45,105 nt of DNA from an uncultured Ectothiorhodospiraceae bacterium (GTDB taxonomy: Bacteria; Pseudomonadota; Gammaproteobacteria; JAABTG01), in the NCBI GenBank assembly GCA_937867305.1, contig CALMKJ010000026.1:1-45105 (forward strand). The letters are read 5' to 3'. The position numbers and the translations under genes were made by a program. This document shows, in pieces, positions 7,572-14,260 of the stretch (its first letter is position 1; every line of letters starts with the position of its first letter). The notes beneath the pieces were generated by a model. It ran no database searches. It worked only from the letters and a program-made list of their open reading frames with translations, and had not been told where the DNA came from.

Positions 7572-8582
7572 TCACTCCCGAGTTGAGTTGAGCCGCTCCA
7601 GCCACCGGGCGTCGTACTCCTCGACGTACTGCTGGTAGGCGGTGCGCTGTCCGATGTCCACGGTGATCTCGCGCAAGAGGTATCCGCCCACGAGGATGAG
7701 CAGTGGCGCGGCGAGGAACCAGAGGCAGATCCCCCTCAACTCGAGCACCTCGAGCCCGAGCGGCACCAGGAGCCCCAGGCCCACGAAGAGGACCCAGAAG
7801 GCCAGCGCCTGCTCACCGGAGAACACCTCGCGGGCAGCCTCCACCTGGACCGCGCTGCCCGTCGCGAGGCTCACGAGGAGGAGCGCGACGAGCACCAGCT
7901 CGGCCAGGATGAGACCGATGTCGATGCGGGTGAAGAGGGTCTTCTCCTCGTGGTGGAAACGCGCCGCGAGGACGATGAGCGCTGCCGCGGTGGAGAGCCC
8001 CGACACCAGGAAGAGTGGCCCGAGGACGCCGGAGTTCCAGAAGGGGCGGGCGTTGAAGGCGCTCAACAGAATCCCGGTGTAGACCCCCAGCGCGGCACCG
8101 GAGACCAGGGTCACCGCCGCGATGGGGCGGCGTCCCCGCTCGGCCGCGTTCATCAGGGCGGACATGCCGGGCACGCGGGCCGCCTGCGCGGCGAGCGCCG
8201 GATAGCCGGCCCGCAGGCTCGCCAGGATGAGGGCGATGCTGGCCGGGTAGACGAGGAGGAGGAACCAGGCGCCCCAGGACATGGGCGAGGTCGGTTCGAA
8301 GGTGGTGTAGAAGCGGTAGACGTAGAGCTTGTGGGAGAGGTCGAGGAACAGGAAGAGCATGCCCGCGGAGAGCACCAGGGGGGCCAGCAGGATGGCCTGC
8401 CGGCCGGCGAAGGGGGCCTGCTCCTCGCGCCGGGCGAGCACGATGACCGCGGCGAACACCATGAGCCCTGCGGTGAGTCCCCCGAGGTAGAGGTAGAGCG
8501 GGATCTCCCAACCCCAGACGGAGAGCACCGGATCGATGCCGGGGTTGTGGCGCAGCGTGACGAGGAGCTCTTCGGTGGCCAT
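7572..8582 (-). CDS. NrfD/PsrC-type membrane anchor subunit
   Basis: A 336-residue polytopic inner-membrane protein with about eight to nine hydrophobic segments, of the NrfD/PsrC family that exchanges electrons between quinones and periplasmic iron-sulfur partners. Family-like features are IPLYLYLGGLTAGLMVF near the N-terminus, LFLFLDLSHKLYVYRFYTTF, SPMSWGAWFLLL and VYTGILLSAFNARPFWNS. Its ATG follows the ferredoxin stop with no gap, and that gene in turn overlaps the molybdoenzyme gene. The three therefore form a classic catalytic/electron-transfer/anchor (A-B-C) set. The C-terminus is extended and charged (QYVEEYDARWLERL). Reaction direction (quinol oxidation or reduction) cannot be told from sequence. 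Confidence 0.92.
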   Translation of the reverse strand: MATEELLVTLRHNPGIDPVLSVWGWEIPLYLYLGGLTAGLMVFAAVIVLARREEQAPFAGRQAILLAPLVLSAGMLFLFLDLSHKLYVYRFYTTFEPTSPMSWGAWFLLLVYPASIALILASLRAGYPALAAQAARVPGMSALMNAAERGRRPIAAVTLVSGAALGVYTGILLSAFNARPFWNSGVLGPLFLVSGLSTAAALIVLAARFHHEEKTLFTRIDIGLILAELVLVALLLVSLATGSAVQVEAAREVFSGEQALAFWVLFVGLGLLVPLGLEVLELRGICLWFLAAPLLILVGGYLLREITVDIGQRTAYQQYVEEYDARWLERLNSTRE

Positions 8583-9125
8583 CTAGGTGAGGTAGTACAC
8601 GTTGGGCTGGTTGCCGGTCTCCGGAAGCAACACCTTCCAGGCGCGGGTCGCCAGCAGGCGGCTCACCGTGCTCGCGGGGTCGTCGAGCACGCCAAAGTGC
8701 ATGCAGTGCGTGGGGCAGGTCGCGACGCACGCGGGGTCGAGCCCGCGCTCCACGCGGTGCGCGCAGAAGGTGCACTTGTCCACGTAGCCGTCCGGGCGCA
8801 TCACCAGCCGCGCGTCGTAGGGACAGGCCGCGATGCAGGCCTTGCAGCCCGTGCACTTCTCCGGCGCCACCAGCACGATGTTGGTGTCGCCCCAGAAGTG
8901 GCTGGCCCCGGTGGGGCAGGTGTAGACGCACGTGGCGTGCGAGCAGTGGTTGCAGCGCTCGCTGCGGAACTCCGTCGCGAGGTCCGGGTAACGGCCGTGG
9001 GTGGCCTCGACGACCCAGTCGCGGTTCAGGCCGTCGGGGACGCGGTTCTCGGTCTTGCAGGCGACCACGCAGTCCCCGCAGCCGATGCACAGCCGGGTGT
9101 CGATCACCATCGCGTAGCGGGTCAC
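8583..9125 (-). CDS. Four-cluster ferredoxin subunit (PsrB/PhsB/NrfC-like)
   Basis: A 180-residue electron-transfer subunit with four cysteine groups typical of DMSO-reductase-family B subunits: CIGCGDCVVAC at the N-terminus, CNHCSHATCVYTCPTG, CTGCKACIAACPYDA and CTFCAHRVERGLDPACVATC. These would hold four [4Fe-4S] clusters. There is no signal peptide, as usual for such subunits, which are exported bound to the Tat-bearing catalytic subunit. The GTG start overlaps the TGA stop of the molybdoenzyme gene (GTGA), implying translational coupling, and the stop touches the start of the NrfD gene. It links the molybdenum centre to the quinone-binding anchor. Confidence 0.93.
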   Translation of the reverse strand: MTRYAMVIDTRLCIGCGDCVVACKTENRVPDGLNRDWVVEATHGRYPDLATEFRSERCNHCSHATCVYTCPTGASHFWGDTNIVLVAPEKCTGCKACIAACPYDARLVMRPDGYVDKCTFCAHRVERGLDPACVATCPTHCMHFGVLDDPASTVSRLLATRAWKVLLPETGNQPNVYYLT

Positions 9126-11311
9126 GCCGGCTTGCCCTCCGCCATCAGGGTCACGAAGTTCGCGCGCATGCCCGTACCGCCCATCAGCGGGTCGACCTTC
9201 ACCCGCGTCATCAGGCCCGTGTCGTCAGCCCCGGCCCCGCGGGCGAGGTTGAGCCCGGGCGCGGTGTGGCCGAAGCCGTGGGCGAGGTACACGCAGTCGG
9301 GGCGGATCCGCTCGGTGACGCGCACGCGCACCGGCAGGCTCACCGCGCCGTCCTGGTTCTTCAGGCGCACCCGTTGCCCGCTCGCGAGGCCGCGCGGACG
9401 GGCGGCGTCCGGGTGCACCCACAGGGTGTTCTCCGGCATCAACTGGAAGAGCAGCGGGTTGTTGCCGGTGCGCCCGAAGGTGTGGGCGGGCGCGCGGCCG
9501 TAGACGAGGCGCAGGAAGCCAGCGGGCGTCTCCTCGGGCGGGGTGTAGCGGGGCAGGGGGTCGAGCCCGGCCTTCGCGAGCTCCGTGGAATGGAGCTCGA
9601 TCTTGCCCGTCGGTGTCCGGAAGCGCACCGCCTGTCCCGGCGTGAAGTACGCTGCGGTCTTGCGCGGGAAGCGCTTGAGCCCCACGCGCTGCATCTCCGC
9701 GAGGGAACTGCCGACCTGCTGCAACTGCCAGTCCAGCACCTCCGCGTAGTCTTGCCACGGGAACCAGGCGCCGAGCCCCAGGCGGTGGCCCAGCTCGCGC
9801 GCGATCCACCAGGCCGGCTTCGTCTCGTAGCGGGGGGCTAGCGCAGGCATGCGCAGGGCGAGGGAGGGCTCGCGCTCGGGGGCGTTGCGCAGCTCGTCGT
9901 AGCGCTCCAGGTAGGTGCACTCGGGCAGGACGACGTCCGCGTACCCCGTCACCTCGGCGGGCTGCACGTCCACGACGACGAAGAGGTCCAGTTTCTGCGA
10001 GGCCTCCTCGAGCTTGCCGGTGACCGCGGGGATGCTGAGTGGAAGGTTCGTGCCGTAGACGATCCAGCCCCGATAGTAAGGCCGCTCACCCACCGAGGCG
10101 TCGATGACGGCGTTGGTGACGTCGGCGTCGGCGAACGGGAACCCCCCGCGCCGGGCCTGGAGGTCCGCCGCCTTCGACTTGGGGTAGGGCGGCGTCGGGT
10201 ATTCCGGCAGGCTCACCTTCTCCGGCGCGTAGAAGCCGCCCGGCCGGCCCCAGGACCCGAGAAGCGCGTTCAGGATGGCGATGGCCCGGCTGCGCTGGGT
10301 GTCGTCCCCGTACCACGTGACGTGGCGGCCCGGGTGCACCAGGGTCGCGGGGGCGTGCCGCGCCATCTCGCGGGCGGTCTCGCGGATCACCTGCGGGTCG
10401 ATGCCCGTCTCGAGCCAGGCCCACTCGGGGGTGAACGGCTCGACGTGCCGGGTCAGCTCGGCGAGGCCGTGGCAGTAGCGCTGGACGTAGTCGCGGTCGT
10501 AGAGCCCCTCGCCCACGATGACGTGCGTCCAGGCGAGCAGGAGCGCCAGATCGGTGCCCGGGCGGATCGGCAGCCAGTACCGGGACTTCGCGGCGGCGAC
10601 CGAGAACCTCGGGTCGACCGTGATGACGCTGGCACCGGCCTCGATCGCCCCGATGAAGTCCTGCACCTGCCCGTTGTGCAGGTTCTCCCCGAGGTGCGAG
10701 CCGATCAGCACGATGCAGCGCGAGCGTGCCATGTCGGTGCGCTCGGGGGAGCCGAGCAGCTCCCCGAAGGTCAGCCGGAAGCCGACGTCGCGCGGACCCC
10801 GACACTGGGCGAAGGAGGGCGCGGCGTAGGTGTCCGCGCCATAGGCCCGCAGCAGGTGTCGGAAGAAGGCCCCGCCGGAGCCGTGGCTGAAGAGCGCGAC
10901 CCGCTCGGGGCCGTGCTCCCTCGCGATCCGCTGCAGGCGCTCGGCGATGTAACCGAGCGCTTCGTCCCAGGAGACGGGCCGGAAGCGCTGCTGCCCGGGC
11001 TTCCCTTCGCGCAGCAGCGGCTGGCGCAGCCGGCTCGGGTCGTCCCAAGCCCCCGGTCCGGCGGTGCCCCGGGTACACAAGCGCCCGCCCGAGTGCGGGT
11101 CGTCCGGGTGGCCGCTGACCTTCCAGGGCCGCCCGTCGTGCACGTGGGCGTAGCCCGCGCACCTCCAGAAGCACACCTCGCAGACGGTCGGGGTGACCAC
11201 CGCCTCCGAGTCCCGGGGCACGCGGGGCTCGACCCCGCAGCCGGGGAGCGCCCCCGTGGCGGCACCGAGTCCGGCGGCGCCGGATATCCGGATGAAGTCA
11301 CGCCGTTTCAA
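9122..11311 (-). CDS. Tat-exported molybdopterin oxidoreductase (PsrA/PhsA-like)
   Basis: A catalytic subunit of about 729 residues in the DMSO-reductase superfamily. The proposed TTG start gives a clean Tat signal (KRRDFIRISGAAGLGA); an upstream GTG at 11368 would add 19 residues read through a hairpin, so I prefer 11311. A [4Fe-4S] ligand set follows (C44-x2-C-x3-C-x27-C79), then the molybdopterin domains. The likely Mo ligand is Cys170 in SFAQCRGPRD, as in polysulfide, thiosulfate and tetrathionate reductases rather than Ser or SeCys enzymes. The segment GALPGC at the signal end is lipobox-like. Neighbouring rhodaneses, like Sud next to psr genes, favour a polysulfide or thiosulfate-type substrate, but this is inference. 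Confidence 0.9.
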   Translation of the reverse strand: MKRRDFIRISGAAGLGAATGALPGCGVEPRVPRDSEAVVTPTVCEVCFWRCAGYAHVHDGRPWKVSGHPDDPHSGGRLCTRGTAGPGAWDDPSRLRQPLLREGKPGQQRFRPVSWDEALGYIAERLQRIAREHGPERVALFSHGSGGAFFRHLLRAYGADTYAAPSFAQCRGPRDVGFRLTFGELLGSPERTDMARSRCIVLIGSHLGENLHNGQVQDFIGAIEAGASVITVDPRFSVAAAKSRYWLPIRPGTDLALLLAWTHVIVGEGLYDRDYVQRYCHGLAELTRHVEPFTPEWAWLETGIDPQVIRETAREMARHAPATLVHPGRHVTWYGDDTQRSRAIAILNALLGSWGRPGGFYAPEKVSLPEYPTPPYPKSKAADLQARRGGFPFADADVTNAVIDASVGERPYYRGWIVYGTNLPLSIPAVTGKLEEASQKLDLFVVVDVQPAEVTGYADVVLPECTYLERYDELRNAPEREPSLALRMPALAPRYETKPAWWIARELGHRLGLGAWFPWQDYAEVLDWQLQQVGSSLAEMQRVGLKRFPRKTAAYFTPGQAVRFRTPTGKIELHSTELAKAGLDPLPRYTPPEETPAGFLRLVYGRAPAHTFGRTGNNPLLFQLMPENTLWVHPDAARPRGLASGQRVRLKNQDGAVSLPVRVRVTERIRPDCVYLAHGFGHTAPGLNLARGAGADDTGLMTRVKVDPLMGGTGMRANFVTLMAEGKPA

Positions 11312-11346
11312 GTTCTTCGGGCTCTCGAAAAAGGTCGGAGATCGAT

Positions 11347-11371
11347 GGGGTGCCCCGCAAGGGGACACCCC
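11347..11371 (-). other. Intercistronic GC hairpin
   Basis: A near-perfect inverted repeat (GGGGTG-T-CCCC pairing with GGGG-CACCCC around a TTG loop, minus strand) lies between the triple-rhodanese gene and the molybdoenzyme gene. No T-run follows directly; TTTTT occurs about 14 nt on. It may be an mRNA stability or partial termination element that sets different levels for the two genes. Confidence 0.5.
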
Positions 11372-11408
11372 AAGTGTTGCACATCTTCGCCAGTCCGTCG
11401 CTCGCCCC

Positions 11409-12710
11409 TCACTCGAAGACGTAGCTGCCGTCGCCCTTGATGGTGAGCGCGTCGTTCAGGAAGCGCACCTGGTCGTAGCCGAGCTTCTTCAGGAACTGGT
11501 ACGCCATCTCGGAGCGGGATCCGTTGGTGCAATAGGCGACGATGGGACGGTCCTTCGGCAGCGACGAGGGATCCGCCTGCAGCTTGTCGAGGGGCAGGTG
11601 CGTCGAGCCCTTCAGCACACCCATCGCGGCCTCCTTGGCGTCGCGCACGTCCAGCAGCAGCGCGTTGCCGGGCGCGGCGACCACTTTCGCGAACTCCTCG
11701 GTCGACAGCGAGCCTTCCTTCGGCTTCTTCGTGTAGGCGATCTGGGTCGGGGCTTCGCCGGTGACCGTCGGCCGGCCCTCCTTCACCCACGCCTGGTAGC
11801 CGCCCCCGAGGATCGTGGCGTTCTTGTAGCGGTACTTCTTCAGCTCCGCGAACGCGGTGAGGACGTCCTCGCCGTTGTCCGTGTTGCCATAGACCACGAT
11901 GGGCGCCCCCATGTCGGCCACGCCCGGGAGCCTCGCCGGTGCCTTCTCGGCGATGAATTTCTGGGTCATCGCGGGGAACGCCGCGGACTCGATCGACACC
12001 GCCCCCGGCAGGTGCCCTGCGGCCACCTCCGCCTTCGGGCGCACGTCGATGACGACGTGATGCGGGTCGAGGTGGGCCGCGACCCACTCGGGTACCGAGG
12101 TCACCGGCTTGCCGGCCTTCTTCCACGCGGGAATGCCGGCCTGGAAGCCCTTCAGGTTGGTGTGGCCGGCCTTGGTGGCGATCTCGATGGAGCTGCCCGT
12201 GTAGGGACAGGTGGGACCACCACAATAGAAGATGACCATCGTGCCCTTGTCGGTGGGCAGCTTGTCCAGGTTGTTCGGCAGGTCCTTCCAGAAGATCTGG
12301 ATGGCGCCCGGGATGTGCCCTTCGAGGTACGGTCCCTTCGGGCGGGCGTCGACTAGCAGGAACGGGTCCTTGCCGGCGCGGATCCGCTCGAGCTCCTCCA
12401 TGCTGATCTCGGCCCCGGGCGGAAGGGCGAACACCACCTTGGTGATCCGGGTGGCCGGCTGACCGGGCGTGTGCTCGACCTTGATCAGGTCCGGGGTGCC
12501 GAGCTCCTTGATGCCCGCCGCGTTGACGAACTCGGTCTGCGGACCGAAGAGCACGACCTGGGACTTTCCGCTCACCTCGACCTGGATGGTGTTGGCCTTG
12601 TTCGAGATGTCTTCGATGCGGCCCTCCACGGTGTCGGCCCGGGCGGTCGGGACCAGGGCGAGCAGGGCGGCGAGCAGGGCGGAGAGGGGCGTCGGGCGCG
12701 GGATCGACAT
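11409..12710 (-). CDS. Periplasmic triple-rhodanese protein, copy 1
   Basis: A 433-residue protein with a signal peptide (LSALLAALLALVPTARA, cut near residue 25). An N-terminal beta-rich domain (DTVEGRIEDISNKANTIQV, about 26-95) precedes three rhodanese domains. Domain 1 has FYCGGPTCPYTG (Cys163 and Cys168), domain 2 reads VVYGNTDNGED with no catalytic Cys, and domain 3 has VAYCTNGSRSEMAY (Cys394). It ends in IKGDGSYVFE. It is a tandem duplicate of the upstream gene at 12866-14170, and the two align along their full length. A role as a sulfane-sulfur carrier or polysulfide-binding protein for the downstream molybdoenzyme is likely by analogy with Wolinella Sud, but not shown. The ATG is preceded by an AGGT-like site. 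Confidence 0.92.
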   Translation of the reverse strand: MSIPRPTPLSALLAALLALVPTARADTVEGRIEDISNKANTIQVEVSGKSQVVLFGPQTEFVNAAGIKELGTPDLIKVEHTPGQPATRITKVVFALPPGAEISMEELERIRAGKDPFLLVDARPKGPYLEGHIPGAIQIFWKDLPNNLDKLPTDKGTMVIFYCGGPTCPYTGSSIEIATKAGHTNLKGFQAGIPAWKKAGKPVTSVPEWVAAHLDPHHVVIDVRPKAEVAAGHLPGAVSIESAAFPAMTQKFIAEKAPARLPGVADMGAPIVVYGNTDNGEDVLTAFAELKKYRYKNATILGGGYQAWVKEGRPTVTGEAPTQIAYTKKPKEGSLSTEEFAKVVAAPGNALLLDVRDAKEAAMGVLKGSTHLPLDKLQADPSSLPKDRPIVAYCTNGSRSEMAYQFLKKLGYDQVRFLNDALTIKGDGSYVFE

Positions 12711-12777
12711 GAGCGGATACCTCGCAGGTGGCTGAGTTCCCGGTGGGGCACGCTGCGCGGGGCAACACCACCAACCC

Positions 12778-12797
12778 GGGGGGCCCGAAGGCCCCCC
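12778..12797 (-). other. UUCG-capped intercistronic hairpin
   Basis: A perfect 8-bp stem (GGGGGGCC/GGCCCCCC) with a TTCG tetraloop on the minus strand, in the 155-bp gap between the two triple-rhodanese genes. No T-tract follows, so it looks more like a stability or processing hairpin than a terminator. Confidence 0.6.
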
Positions 12798-12865
12798 TGA
12801 GTATAGGCCCTGACGACGACCGTCCGCGATGAGTATCTGGTTGTTTTAACTAAGATTAATATCGT

Positions 12866-14170
12866 TCACTCGAGGACGTAGCTGCCATCGCCCTTGATCA
12901 CCAGTGACTCGTTCAGGAAGCGGACCTTCTCGAAGCCGTTCTTCTTCAGGAAGTCGTACGCCATCTCCGAGCGAATGCCGTTGCTGCAGTAGGTGATGAC
13001 GGGCTTGTCCTTCGCCAGGACGGACGGGTCGGCCTGAAGGCGGTCGATGGGGATGTGCAGCGCTCCCGGCAATTTGCCGCCTGCCACCTCCTTGTCCTCG
13101 CGCACGTCCACCAGGATCGTGTCGCCCCGGTTCTCGACCAGCTTCGCGAACTCGTCCCGGGACACCGCGCCGGGCTTCAGCTTCTTCACGTAGCTGATCT
13201 GCGTCGTGGCCGCCCCCGCCTCGATCGGCAGGCCCTGCTTCACCCATTCGGGGTAACCCCCCTTCAGGATGGCGGCGTTCTTGTACTGGTACTTCTTCAG
13301 CTCCCCGTAGGCCGTGAGCACGTCCTGCCCGTTCTCGGTGTCCCCGTACACGACGATGGGAGCCGCCATGTCGGCGACACCCGGCAACCGGGCCACCTGC
13401 TTCTCGGCGACGAACTTCTGGGTCATCGCAGGGAACTCCGCAGCCTCCATCGCCACGGCCCCTTTGACATGACCTTTGGCCGATTCGGCCTTCGCGCGCA
13501 CGTCGATCACCACGGTGTTCGGGCCGAGACCGGCGGCGACCCACGAGGGGCTGGCGACGACCGGCTTGCCGGCCTTCTTCCAGGCGGGAATTCCGGCCTG
13601 GAAACCCTTCAGGTTCGTGTGGCCGGCCTTGGCCGCGATCTCGATGGACTGCCCCGTGTACGGGCAGGTCGGGCCGCCGCAGTAGAAGATGAGCATCACC
13701 CCCTTGTCGGCCGGCAGCTCGTTCAGGCGGTTCGGCAAGTCCTTCGGGAAGATGTTGATGCTGCCCGGCAGGTGCCCCGTGACATATTGCTTCTCGGGAC
13801 GGGCGTCCACGAGGACGAAGGGTTCCTTGCCCGCGCGAATCGCCTCGAGCTCCTGCAGGCTCACCTCCGCTCCGGGTGGCAGGCCGAAGACCACCTTGGT
13901 GATCCTGGTCGCGGGCTTGCCGGGGGCGTACTCGACCTCGATCAGGTCCGGCGAGCCGAGGTCCTTCACGCTGGCCGCGTTCACGTACTGCGTCTCCGGT
14001 CCGAAGAGAACCGTGACCGGCGGCTGGCCTTCGGGGGTCAGCTTGATGGTGGACCCCTTGTTGGAGATGTCGTCGATGCGGCCCTTGACGGTGTCCGCAC
14101 CAGCGCCGGCCGACAGCGCGAGGCCGCCGGTCAAGACGAGGACGAGGCAGGTGATTCGCCTGTGGGACAT
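12866..14170 (-). CDS. Periplasmic triple-rhodanese protein, copy 2
   Basis: A 434-residue paralogue of the downstream copy, with the same architecture: signal peptide (ITCLVLVLTGGLALSAGAGA), N-terminal beta domain (DTVKGRIDDISNKGSTI), then three rhodanese domains. Domain 1 has FYCGGPTCPYTG (Cys164, Cys169). Domain 2 has VVYGDTENGQD, where Gly276 replaces Cys. Domain 3 has ITYCSNGIRSEMAY (Cys395). The C-terminus again reads IKGDGSYVLE. Both copies lack the middle-domain cysteine, so this loss predates the duplication. The ATG follows AGGAGGATAGGAGC, a strong ribosome-binding site. It lies 90 bp behind the multiheme gene, and that gap contains AGGCAA repeats that may be regulatory. Probable periplasmic sulfur relay protein. 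Confidence 0.92.
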   Translation of the reverse strand: MSHRRITCLVLVLTGGLALSAGAGADTVKGRIDDISNKGSTIKLTPEGQPPVTVLFGPETQYVNAASVKDLGSPDLIEVEYAPGKPATRITKVVFGLPPGAEVSLQELEAIRAGKEPFVLVDARPEKQYVTGHLPGSINIFPKDLPNRLNELPADKGVMLIFYCGGPTCPYTGQSIEIAAKAGHTNLKGFQAGIPAWKKAGKPVVASPSWVAAGLGPNTVVIDVRAKAESAKGHVKGAVAMEAAEFPAMTQKFVAEKQVARLPGVADMAAPIVVYGDTENGQDVLTAYGELKKYQYKNAAILKGGYPEWVKQGLPIEAGAATTQISYVKKLKPGAVSRDEFAKLVENRGDTILVDVREDKEVAGGKLPGALHIPIDRLQADPSVLAKDKPVITYCSNGIRSEMAYDFLKKNGFEKVRFLNESLVIKGDGSYVLE

Positions 14171-14196
14171 GCTCCTATCCTCCTCTGGTTCTGCGT

Positions 14197-14247
14197 TTGC
14201 CTATGGGATATTGCCTCCCTAACTATGACCCAAGTGTATTGCCTATG
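14197..14247. promoter_or_regulatory. Phased TTGCCTATG direct repeats
   Basis: TTGCCTATG occurs at 14197-14205 and 14239-14247, and the related TTGCCTCCC at 14211-14219. The spacings are 14 and 28 bp. They lie in the short AT-richer gap upstream of triple-rhodanese copy 2 (AGGCAA on the coding strand). This looks like an operator array, but no regulator gene is present here. Confidence 0.35.
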
Positions 14248-14260
14248 TAAATTTCGTTCG

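Noticed and set aside
12800-12870. AT-rich patch as a promoter for triple-rhodanese copy 1
   Set aside because: A TATACT word is present on the minus strand, but no acceptable -35 element lies 16-18 bp upstream of it.
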